Shown piece by piece: positions 46,601 through 58,600 of a stretch of 64,000 nucleotides of DNA (position 1 is the stretch's first letter; every line of letters begins with the position of its first letter). The DNA comes from Nocardia puris (GTDB lineage Bacteria > Actinomycetota > Actinomycetes > Mycobacteriales > Mycobacteriaceae): assembly GCF_003315035.1 (NCBI RefSeq), contig NZ_QNRE01000008.1:186001-250000 (forward strand). Direction: 5' to 3'. The notes under the pieces were generated by a model that ran no database searches, was not told the DNA's origin, and was given only the letters and a program-made list of their open reading frames with translations. Both the position numbers and the translations under genes were made by a program.

Positions 46601-49600
46601 GCCTTCTCCTCCGTGACGCCCGGTCCGTACTCCACCTTCAGCCGCAGCTCGAGCATCGTCACCCGGTGCCGTCCGAATCCGGGAAGCCGGGCGACGTCGT
46701 AGCCCGCCGCGACGCCGATACTCCTGACGAAAGGCCGCAGCGAGTACCGATAGAACTCGCGCAGCGCGCGCGCACTGGCCGCTGCCCGGTCCGTCCCGCG
46801 GTCGATCTCCGCGGCCAAGTCCGAGAGCAGGACTTCTACGCTGTCGCGCGGCGGCGTCTCCTCCGGCCGCGTCGGAGGAGAGGCGAGCTGATCGGCCGGC
46901 CCGGGTCCCTCTCGCAACCGCCGCGCGATGAGCTCGGTCAATGCGGGCACGGTGGGAGCCGACAGCTCCGGCAGCATCCGGCCGAGGGCGTCGGAGGCAT
47001 TGCCGTGGTGTGACGGGGGTGCCACTCGCCAGTCGCCACTGCCGTCGGTCCGCAACCACACCGGGATGGTCACCAGCTCCAGTTCCACATAGCCGATGGT
47101 GAATTCCGGCTTACGCCGGCCGGTTCCGTCGTTGTAGCTCGGCTGCTCCGGCAGCATGAGGCCGCGGGTCACCAGGTCGAAGAGCACCTTGTCCGGGTGC
47201 ACAGCTCCATCGGCGAGCGGTAAGGGCTCGCCGTTGCCCGCCCGCGCCGCCTCGATCGCCCGGGCAAGCAGCCGACCCATGACAGTGAAGCTGGGCTCGT
47301 CGGCCCCGCTGGGCGGGAGGGCGTCGGACTCCGAACGCCGCAACCAGTCGTCGAATCCGGAATCGATCCGGCCGTCCGCGTAGCCGTTCAGGTAGTGCAG
47401 CACCAGCTGGTCCTGCACGTCATTCGTTCTCGGCGAGCGCAAGCCGCCCGCGGCGACGTCGGGGGGGATACCCCAATCGTGGTTTCCGTCGGGCCGCAAA
47501 CCGACATAGGTGATGGTGTAGTCCCCGCGCCACAACACGCCGGGGTACTCCGGCAGCGTTTCCGGGAGCCGGAGCAAGACGCCCTCGTGCCCGCCGTGGT
47601 CGGCGAACACCACCAATTCGGGCTTGGTCCACTTCGCCGGAAGGTGGCGCGGATGCCCGCTGATCTCGGCGATCTTGTAATCGGCCTGCTCGTCGCTGTG
47701 TTCGTAGGACGACCACCGCCGGCGGGGCAGCTCCACGATGTGATCGGTCAGCAGCAGCGCGCCGGGATTCTCACGCACCAATTCCTCGGCCGCTCGCCGG
47801 GCCCGAGCGGTCTGCGTGTCGTCGGCGGCGACGCTGCGCGGGTCCGGCGTGGTCGCTCGTTCGTGCCCGGGCTCGCCCCACGTGAGGGACGGCTCACGGT
47901 GGTGCGCGCGGACGACATCGAGGAGCAGTTCGGCGGTGTCCCGGCCGGCCCAGCGCAGATAGCGTTCGATCGCGCGGCGACCGGCGGCGTGTGCGGTGTC
48001 GCCGTCCCGGCCGCGCGCCGACGCCCGGTCGAACGCCCTGGTGTACGCGCGCTCGATCGGGCTGTGCCGCACGTACATCCCCGATTCCCGCAGGGCCCGG
48101 AACTCGCTGACCTCGTCTGCCAGTGCCGCCGCGTGCCTTTTGCGCGCGGCCACGCTGTTGCCGAGCACCGGGGCATCCACGCGCGGCAGCGACACGCGGC
48201 GGGAGACCCGTCGGGGCGGGTCCTCCGGCCTGCCGTGCGCCCGATCCCACTCGGCGCGCGCCACATCGGCATAGGTACGGCCATCGATGAGTGGTCCGAC
48301 TCTGTCGAGATGCGCGCGCACCGCGCGCAGACCAGCCCGGAACGCCGCGGCGTGACGAATCCGCAGCACGTCCTCACCGCCGACCAGTGGCAGATCGCTC
48401 TCGACATGCTTCCAGTCCGGATCGGTGGACGCGAGGAAAGCCGAACTCGCGTCGTATGCCCGCCGATAGACCATGTCGATCGGGGTGCCGGAGTCCAGCG
48501 GCGTCATCGGTCGTTGGTCTTCGGTCACCAGCGCGTGGTTCAACGCCGCGCGATCCAGCACGGCGCGGACGTAATCGGCGCGCGACATCGACGCCGGATC
48601 CGGCGCCACGCCGATGAGCTCGGCCGCCGCGCGCACGAGCTCCCTGCGCCGTCCGGACAGACTGCTCGAATTCTGATGCAGCACAACGGTATTGCTGCCA
48701 GCGTCGTATCCGGCAGCAGGGTTGGGCAGCTCACGCGTGCGCGGGTGACCCGGTTCGATCACGGCCGCGGGGTCCGCGGTCACCCGGATCCGGACGCCCG
48801 CGCGGTCGAGGACATCGAGCGCCCAGAGCAAGAGGCCCGGCCGCACGTGCTCGTCGTCATAGCCCCAGCCGAGCAGGCGCCTGCGATCGTCCGGATCGCC
48901 CGGTGCGTAGATGTGGTCACCGTCGTCACCGCCCGGGACCACGGCGCCCGCCGGAGGTGCCTCGCCTCCGTCCCCGCCGGACACGGCATCGGTCACGCCC
49001 CGATCGCCATCGCCAGGCCCCTCGCCCGCCGCGGCAGCGGTGTTCGCCGCGGCGATGGCGCTGCCGAGCCGCCGCAGGTCGGAGTCGGTGAGACGGAAGT
49101 GCGCACCCAGCGCGGCCGCCTCCGCGGCGACCAGCGGGCCGAGGATCTCCGACGTGATCCGCTCGACCTCCGCGGTCTGCTCGGCACGCCGGGCATTCGC
49201 GGCCTCGAATCTGTCCGCGGCGGCGAACATCCGGTCGACGAGGGCCTCGCGGTCCGGACCCGCGGCGGCCGCCTCTTGGCGCAGGCCGGGCTCGATGCGC
49301 GACCGGACCGGGTCGCGCAACGATACGTCCGGATGGCCGATTCCCACCTCGGCCGCCAACCGGTCGCGCTCCGCCAGCGCCCGTTCGGCCTGCCGGATCG
49401 TCCGGGCGCGTCGCTCGGCGGCGCGTTCCAGTTCTCTGCCGATGCCAGGCCGGGTGACGGTGACCTGCGCGGGGGGCGTCGAGCGCGCGGATTCCCGCAC
49501 CGCGTCCATCAGCATCGAATACAACGCCCGCGCGGGCTCGGACGCCCGCGGCCCCAGCAGTTCCACGGCTTGGAATGCCTCGGCCAGCGCCTCGCCCAGG

Positions 49601-52600
49601 TCCAGTGTTTCGGGGCTCGGCCGGGTCCGGTCGGTGAAGCTGTAGCGGCTCAGCCGCGACAGCCACTCGGCGAAGTCGTCCCGGGAGACGGTGGCACGGT
49701 CGGCGGCGAAGACGCCGAACAGCCGCGCCAGCGTCTCCGCCGTGCCTTCATCCCGGAGCAGCCGTTGCCCCGCGGTATCGACCGCATGGCCCAACTCGTG
49801 GACGATCACCGCGCGCACCGGATCTCGTTCCGCGCCCCGGAGGGTGTATCCGGACTCGACCTGGCTTTCCACCCGTGCGCGCAACGCCACGAGATCGGTG
49901 GCGTGCGCGCGGTTCAGGACGAGGGATTCGGTGTACATCCGGCCGTCGTCGCCGACCCGCCGCCGCGATTCGGCGATCGAAGTGTCGTGGACGGTGTCGC
50001 CGATGCGCACGGCGCGCAGATCGATCGCCGGGTAGCGGGTCAGGATGTCATCGACCGTCCGCGCGAGTTCCCGTGCGCCCCCGGCGTCCACGGCAGGATC
50101 GTCGAATCCGGACACCTCGAGCCCGTGTAGCCGCGACAACTGCTCCCCGACTGCCGCCGGCGCCAGCCCGGCCCACTCGTCACCGGTCAGCGCACCCCAC
50201 AGACGCTGCAGCGAAGTGAGCACCCGATCGGTCACACCAGAGTCGCGGCCGGTGTCCCGCGCCGGATCGTCGGGGCGGGACGCGGGGGATCCGGTCGCCC
50301 CGGAATCCGGCGCGTCCGGCCGCGCCGCGAGCTCGTTCGCCGCCGGTCCTGGCGGCGCGGCGGAGTCGCCGCGGCCTGCGCGGAGCGCGCCGTCGTCCGG
50401 GTCGGCCCGCCCAGTCGCGGTGGCGCCCGTTGGGTTTTCGGGTGGAATGCCCGCGGTGCCGGATGCGCTTTCCACCCGTACGGGTGCGACTGTGCCGTCC
50501 GGCCCGAGCGGGATGAAAGACACCGACGCGGCGGAGGTGACGACGTGCTCGGGCGGCGCGTCCCACATCGCCCGCGTCTGTGCGTCCCACCACACCGGCC
50601 CCTCGGCGCCGTAGGGATAGACGACGGCCATCACATGACGGTGGTCGATCCGCGGGTACCCGTCCTCGTTGTACAGCCACCCCGCGTCGGGGTCCCACGC
50701 GTGCCATCCGATCCAGATCGGGGCCGCCGACCCGGGCCCCAGCTCGGCGACCCGGTCGTGCATGGCCCGCAACTGGTCGGCGATGGTGATGCCCTCGGCT
50801 TCGATGAACTCGCCACCGAGCCACTGCGACAACCGCTCGACACCACCGGCCTCGCCGATGCCGTATTCGAGCAGTCCGGCGTCGTTGCGGAACGGGGCCA
50901 CCGGCACCGCCACCGTCGGGACGCCGAAATGCGACGCCAGTGCCGCCGCCGTGCAGTCGACGCAATTGACATTGCGGCCGGGCACGAAATGCCCGCCGTC
51001 GTTGATGAGCGAACCGTACCCGTTGACTCGGGGGTCCGCGCCCACCGCGAACCGGTCGCCCACCCGCAGCGCGTCCTCGACGGCCCATTGGTGGTGCGCG
51101 CTCTCCAGCTCGGACAGCCGGTGCGCCCCGAATCGTCGCGTCTGGGCCGGATCGCTCACCACCGCATCGGTTCTGGCCGCCGCCATGTCGGCGTCGATCC
51201 GGCGCAGATCGGCGTCGGTGAGCCCCGGTTCGACGCCGCGCAGACCGAGGTCCTCGAGGCCGAGGCGGAGCCGCAGCTCACGGCCGATGACCTCCGAGGG
51301 CGCATTCGGGTGCAACTCGGTGCCGTCGCCCGCCGCGTCGCCGAGAACGATCCGAGTGTGCCCGCGGAACACATTGGTGAATTCCACGTCCACCAGCAGC
51401 AGGCTGCCGTCGGGCAGGCGCCGGGCGGAGTTGAACACCCGGTCGACCTGATCCTGTACCTCCGCGCGGAACGCGGCGAGCTGTTCGGGACCGATATCGG
51501 GCGAGGCCGCCAGATTCACCCGCAGGGCGAGCACCGAGACCGGTTCGCCCGCGGCGGTGTGCGCCTGGCGGAGGTCGTAGCGCGGCGTGCCGATGTCCTC
51601 GGCGGACCGCTCGAGGCGCACGGGCAGCACGAATCGCTCATCGAGTTCGAGAGCGCGCAGCGCGTCGCGGAACGCCCTGGCCTCGGCGGCGATCTCGTCC
51701 GTCGCGCGCGCCGGCGTCTTCGCCGCGATCTCCAGGTCGGTCCGGGCGAGTTCGTCCTGTCGCAGGGCGAACGATTGCGCGCGGTCGGCGAGCCGCTGGA
51801 AGTCTTCGACCCAGCCCGTCACCGATCCCGGCTCGGAGCGGGCGTCACGGTTGAGCCGCCGCCGCAGCGCGATGAGCGTGCGGTCCAGGTTGTCGGCGCG
51901 CAGGGCCGTGGCCGGATCTTCGATACCGAGCCGCGCGGCGATTTCGTCGCGCGCCATCTGGTCGGCGGCCAGCCGCATCTCCAGCTTCTCCCGCGCGGCG
52001 AGCAACTGCGACAAGCTCCGCCCGCTGTCCGGGACCGGGGTATCCGCCTGGACCGCACCGTCTTCCGGAGCGATGGTGGACAGCTCACGCGGCATCGGCA
52101 TCCCCGACGCCGTGCCCGGTGTCCCGCCGTCCCCGGTGGAGGGCGGTGCGCCGTAGCCCTCCGGGGGTGTATCCGGGGCCTCGATGAACCGGACCGCACG
52201 GGCGTCGGTGAGCGTGCCCTGGATCAGCACCTGCTGGTACTGCATCATCAGGTCGTAGTCGATGAAGGGCTTGAACGCCCAGGACGCGCCGTCGGGTGGC
52301 GCCCCGGTGCGCCACTCGAGGATGATCCCGTCGCCGTCGGCGAAAGCCTCGGCCATCGTGCGTAGACGCGACCACGACGTCAGATCACTGATGTCGTGCC
52401 CGCCGAGCACGTGTTCTTCGGCCGACACCGACTGCGTGCCGCGCGGCATAGCGACGCCGGCCAGTGCCGCCTCGTAGGCGGGATTGATCGTCCCGTCCTC
52501 CAGCAACCGCGGCACTCCCCGGTACAACGGTTCGCCGCCCACCGGCAGGTTGCCTTCGGCCACAACGGTCCCGTGGACGACGGGTGGCGTGCCGCCCGTC

Positions 52601-55600
52601 AGCCCACCGATCGGCCCGGCATCGTCGGTCCCGGGGCCGTCGTCGGCAGCGCGGCCGGATTCCGTGTTCGGCTCGGCGACCCGATCCGGCGGGGGTGCGG
52701 GCGCCGGATCACCCGGTGGCCGCCCGGCTCCGGAGGCATCTGCGGCAGGGCGGGTGAACAGGGCGCCGGCCGATTCCAGCTCGCCCGAGGCGTAGGTCAG
52801 GTCGCCCGGGGCGATCGTCACCTCCGTGAAGCCGAACAGCCGGGCGAGTTTACCCGTATGGGTGCTGCGCGCGGCCTCGACGGGATCGAGTCCGGCTTGC
52901 AGGGACGCCGTGAAGGTCTCGAAGTTGTCCGAGAGCGGCGGGGTAGAGAACCACTCGCCCCGGATCGCCCGGACCCGATGCCCGAGCGCCCGCAGAACGT
53001 CGGCGAATATCTCGGTCCCCGAGGGAGTTCCCGGTCCGCTACGCAGTTCGAGGGTGAGCACGCCGTCGGCGTCGACCTGGGCCAGCACTCCGAACCGGTC
53101 GCTGCCGCCGTACCGGTTGACGTACACCGATCCGTCCGGGGACATGCGGCCACCGAGCGGTGCGTCGACCATGGCGTCCGGGCGGGCGAACGTGGCGAGT
53201 TCGTCCAGGCGCAGCAGGAGGGCGGTGTGCCAGTTCTCCCGGCCAAGCGCCGCGAAGTCCGGCGCCAGCGCCTCGATCCGGGCGCGGAGCGAACGCACCT
53301 GGCCGGGCGTGAGATCGTTGGGCACGAACGCGATCTCACCGCCGGCCGTCCTGGTCACATACCGTTCGGCGAAACCGAGCGGGACCGGCGTGGGGCGGGA
53401 GTCGTTGCCGAAGGCGAGGTGGTTGCCGATACCGCCGATCTCCTCGCCGGGCCGCACGGTCCAGTCGGAGTTCGCCCGGCCGCCACGATCGGTGAGCGCG
53501 TCGAGCAGCCCCAGACCGTTCGCACCCGGCGCGTCGCGGAAGGTGTCGGCGGCGTCGAGTATTCCGTCGGCGACCGGACGCCCCGGCTCGAGGTCGGTGA
53601 ACACGGTGGTCGGCGAATCGCGATGCACCGGTGCGATATTCGCGCCGACAGCGGCGCCCATCAGGGCGACCAGCTGGGCGGCGTCGGCGTGGCGCGTGTT
53701 GCGATAGGTGGTCCGGACCAGCACGTCGCCGTTGCCGAAGGTGATCCGCTCGGCGCGCCGGGGTTCATACATCGCCCGGCCCTCGGCGATCGGTTCCACC
53801 GACCGGATGCCCGAGTCGAGCGCGGCGGCCACACGGTCGGAGAACGGGCGGATGCCGTGCGCGATATCCCAGGCGCGGCCGAAGCTTTCACGGTACGACG
53901 GTGTGTCGACCGAGTCCCGATGTTCCGGCAGCACGGTCCGCAACGCCGCCAGGCCCGCCTCGTTGGCGATCCGGTCCAGCTCGGCGCGCACCAGTCCCCG
54001 CTCCGCCGCGGCCGCCCGTGCCCGCGCCGCGTCGAACGCCTCGGTGTAGGCCCGCTCCGGCGCACCGACCGGCAGGTCGTGCCCGGCCTCCCGCAACTGC
54101 CGCGCGATTACGATCTCGAGCGCGAGCGCGCGGGCCTCGCCGGCGATCATGCGCTCGATGTAGTCCGCGCGCGAGGACAGTTGCCGGGTGCGGGCGTACG
54201 CGACGGGATCGGTCCGGGCGATATCGGCGTGGATCGCGGCGTGCGCGAGGGCCAGCAGGTTTTCGGCGTCGGTCGCGCCCGGGTCGAGGACGAGGGTGTT
54301 GCGCTCGGGCAGATACCCGGCGGGCCTGCCGGTGTCGTGCACGATCCGGACGTCGTGACGGCGCAGCGTCTCTTCGATCCACTGTCCCGGTGGGAGCGCG
54401 ACGAGGGCTTCCCGCAGGGCGGCGAGACGCTGGGCGGTGGCCTCGGCCACGAGGTCGCCGGGCGTCACCTCCGGGACGCGTGGTGCGGGCTCCGCGCCGG
54501 TGTTCGCGGCGGCCTCCACCGACACCCGGCCGTCGCGGTCGACGGTCACGGTCCGCGACTCGCGCTCGGATGTACGCGAAAGACGTTCCGCCGCAGCGGG
54601 ATCTGTCGCGGCATCGGCCAGCACCCTGATGTGCTCACCCGGTGGCGCCGCGACGATCACCCGATCGGGGTCGCCCGCCCGGATCGCCACGTGATCGCTC
54701 AGAATCGTCAGCCCGTCCGCGCCCGCCTCGGCGATGAGCACGTCGCGCGCCGCCGCTGCCGCGAGGGTCTCATCGATCCGCTGGTACTCCCAGCGAGCGT
54801 GCGCGTGGCGGTCGGCCGCATCCGCGAGGGCGCGCAGATCGTGTGCGCGGCGGCGCAGTGCCGCGGACTGCTCGGGTGGGAGTCCGGGCTCGGTGAGCGC
54901 CCGGTCGATCCGGGCCAGCTCCTCGAACACCCGCTCGCGCAACGCCGATCGACCGGCGTCCGCGGGAAGTCCGAGCGCCGTGGCGGACGCGCGCACTTCG
55001 GCTGCGAGCTCGTCCGCCAGCAGTCCGGCCGCCTGCCGCTCGAGCGCGTCGGCGCGGAGGCGTTCGGCCAGCGCCGGGGTGGACACGGGATGGGCATTCG
55101 TCCCGGCCTCGGAATCGGCCGCCCGCGCGCGATCCCAGGCGGCGCCGTAGTAGTCGGCGTAGGTCACCCCGTCGTCGGAGCGGAAGGCGGCGATATCGGC
55201 GCGGATCGCGGCGGCCGCGAACTCGTGTGCGGCGCGATGGACGACCTCGGGGTCCCGGGCGAGCCCGGGATCGCGCAGCGCGAACCGGTCCATGGACAGA
55301 TTCGCGACGGCACGCTCGTAGGCCTCGGTGTACTCGCGTTCGAGCGCGCCCGCCACCGGGCTCGCGTCGACCTGGTAGCCGAGGTCGCGCAACTGCTGGG
55401 CGAGCTCGATGCGACGCACGTTCGCCTCGACCTCTTCGTCGACCATGGCGCGGACGAACTCCTCGCGCCCCATCGTCCGTATCCGCTCGCGGGCGCTGCG
55501 CCCGTCCCGCAAGTACTCGGCGTGCACGGATTCATGGGCGATCACCAGCGCCTGCTGCACGTGATCGGTGCCGCTGGTGTAGGTGACCAGCGTCAGATCC

Positions 55601-58600
55601 CGCCTGCGCATCTCGCCGGCGCGACCGTCCGGGTGCGCGCCCGCGAACCGCTCCCGTACGGGCCCCGCGTCCAGTTCGGCCAGTATCCGCGCCCCCACCT
55701 CGGTCTGCGCCAGGAGAGCGCGCACCTGATCGGCGGGGTCGCCCAGCGACCGCATGCTGGACACCTGCCCGGAGTCCCCGGCCGCGCGTGGCCCGTCACC
55801 CCAGGCGGGCACATCCAGCTCATCGTCAGATCCCGGGCCGCGCATGATGTCGTCGAGGCGGGCGTCGGCCTCCGCGAGCAGGGCGTCCATGCGGTCGTGG
55901 AACCGCAGGACGGCGGCATCGATGCGGGCCGCCGGGTCGATCGGGGGTGCGGTCCGATCGGGTCCGGCTTCGATCTCACGCAGGATCGCGTCGTATCGCG
56001 CGTCGGCGGCGCGCTGGATGGTGTCGAGGCGGACGTTCAGCTCCGCCATCAGGGCTTCGACGCGGGCATGGAACCGCCGGACCGAGTCGTCGATGCGCAC
56101 AACCTGATCGCTGGGATCGGCTCCCGCGATGAACGGCTCGCCGGGGTCGCGGGGGAATACCAGCATCATCTCGTCCAGGCGAGCGTCGGCGCGACGCTGG
56201 ATCTCATCCAGACGGGAGTTCGCTTCCCGCATGATCTCGTCGGCGCGCTCACCGAACCGCCGGACAGCCTCGTCCAGGTCGGCCACCGGGTCGTCCGAAT
56301 CGGCACGGGGCCGGGCTGTACGCTCGGCGCTCGGTCCGTCGAATTCGCGCCGGAGCTCGGCGAACCGGGCATCAGACGCCCGCTGAATGTCGTCGAAATG
56401 TCGCTCGGCGCGGCGCTGGGCGTCATCGATGCGGGCATTGGCCTCCGCGACCAGGGCATCCGCTCGTTCCCCGAACCGCGCCGCGGCTTCCTCGAGGGCC
56501 GCCAGCGGATCGTGCCGATCCGAGCGCATCTCGGTCGGTTCGGCGGAACTCGCGGCATCGCGCGGGGATCGCGGAGGAATGATCTGCTGCTGGACCTCCT
56601 CCACACGGCCCTCGGCGCGCGCGGCCTCGATACCACGGGCGAAGTCGGCAACCCGGTCCTGCGCACCGCGCGAAGCCGCACCCTCCGATGCGGAATCGGC
56701 GGCCGGTCGGCCATCACCAGCATCGGAGTGCCCGGACGCCGTCCCGGTCCGCGGCACCTGCTCCGTCGAATCCGACTGCTGCGCACCGGATTCGGCCACG
56801 GAACGGGCGCCTCGCGGAGGCAGGATCTGCTGGTCGCCGGACGCGTGCGGTGGCCCCGCGCTCGCGGCGGCCTCGAATTCGCGGGCGAGTTCGGCGAAGC
56901 GGGCGTCGGAGGCGCGCTGGATCTCGTCGAATCCCTCCCCAGCGCGGCGCTCGGCCTCGTCCAAGCGGGAGCGGGCCTCGGCGATCAGCGCGTCGGCTCG
57001 ATCGCCGAACTCGCGCACGGCTTCGTCGATGGACGCCAGTGGGTCGTCCGAATCCGGTTGCCGCGCCGCCGATTCACCCGCGCCGGCGGGGTCTGGCTCA
57101 GGGATGCGGCGGGCGGCCGAGGCGGGGCCCTCCGGTGGACTGTCAGGAGCGTCCGGGCGCGGCCCCACCGGGGCCGGACCGTCGTCGTCCGGACCGTCGC
57201 GGAACTCGTGCATGATGTCGTCGAGGCGGGCGCCGGCACGACGCTGGATCTCATCCAGCCGGGTGTTCGCTTCCCGCATGATCTCGTCGGCGCGCTCGCC
57301 GAACTGCCGGACCGCCTCGTCCATCCGCGTGAACGGGCCGTCGGCGGGCGGCGTGACGGGCGGCTCGGGGTCGCCGAGATCGGTGCGAGTGACCGTGATC
57401 CGGCCGTCCTCGCCGAAGTCGATGCGCAGCTCCCGCACCGGTGTGCCGCGATCGAGCAGAGCGGCGAGTTCGGGATGATCCCGCCGCCCTTGATCCAACA
57501 CCCGGGCGGCGTCACCGTCGCTCCACCCGACGACCACGATCCGGGGTGGGTCGTCCAGCACACCGATGCGGTCGGTCAGCGGCCTGGCGCCCTCGTTCGC
57601 GACGGCGTCGCGTTCCATCGCAATGGCCATCGCGCCGTCGAGGATGCCGAGCCGTTCCGCCGCGTCCAGGTGGCGCAGCGCCGCCTCCTCGAACGCGTCG
57701 ATGGCAGCCAGACGGTCGGCCATCTCGTCCGCGCGCATCGTCCGGCCGCGCATCTCCTCGGCGGCGCGGCGCACCGAATCCCGGTCGGCCACATCGGAGT
57801 CGTCCACCGGCAGCCGGTCCATGGCCCGGTTCAGCGCCGCACGGGCCGCATCGCGCTCCCGCACGGCGGCCGCGTTCTCCGCCGCCAACCTGTCCATGAC
57901 CGCGGCGCGCATCCGCGCTTCGTCGGCCAGTGCGGCCGTCTCCCGGCGGTAGGCGTCCTCGATGCGCGAGCGTGGATCATCTGCGGGGATCGGCGCGGGC
58001 GACGGCTGCGCGGCCTGCCTGCGCTGGAACTCGGACGATAGTTCGGCGAGTTCGGCCAGCCGGGCGGCCCGTTCGCGCACTTCCTCGCGCAGGCGGGCCT
58101 GGAGCTCGGCGAGCTCGTCGGCGGAGAGGCCTTCGTGCTTCTCGATCCTGCCGTCGCGGTAGTCCTCGTAAACCTCGACCAGGCGGGCGGCGTCGGCGCC
58201 CTCGATGTCGACGCCGATCACGCCGGCCCAGTCGGGATCGACCTGCGGGCGGGCCTCGGCGCCGGGCGGATCCGCCGGTACGCGGTCCGGTGCGCCGACC
58301 GCGTCCGCGAAAGCCTGCACGTCCCCGATGATTTCGCGCAGGTGTGCGGGCGATCCGGCATCGTGGACCGGTAGCTCCCCCGTCCCGGCACGCGGGTCGG
58401 GCGATCGACTCCCCTCCGGTGTCTCCCGGTACGGATCGATGTCGAGCAGCGCCTGCGCGAACTCCGCCAGCGCGGCCCCCACCTGATCCTCGCGACCGCT
58501 CCGGACCGCCTGCCGGATCTGGTCGACGAGAACCCCGGCGTCGATACCCTTCTTGTCGCCGTGGCGCACATACCGGAGTTCGCTCGGAGCGTGCTGTTCG

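Noticed and set aside
52396..58041. 1881-codon plus-strand open frame
   Set aside because: Antisense to well-supported minus-strand domains; its composition (Arg/Gly/His/Val-rich) is that of a shadow frame in high-GC DNA.
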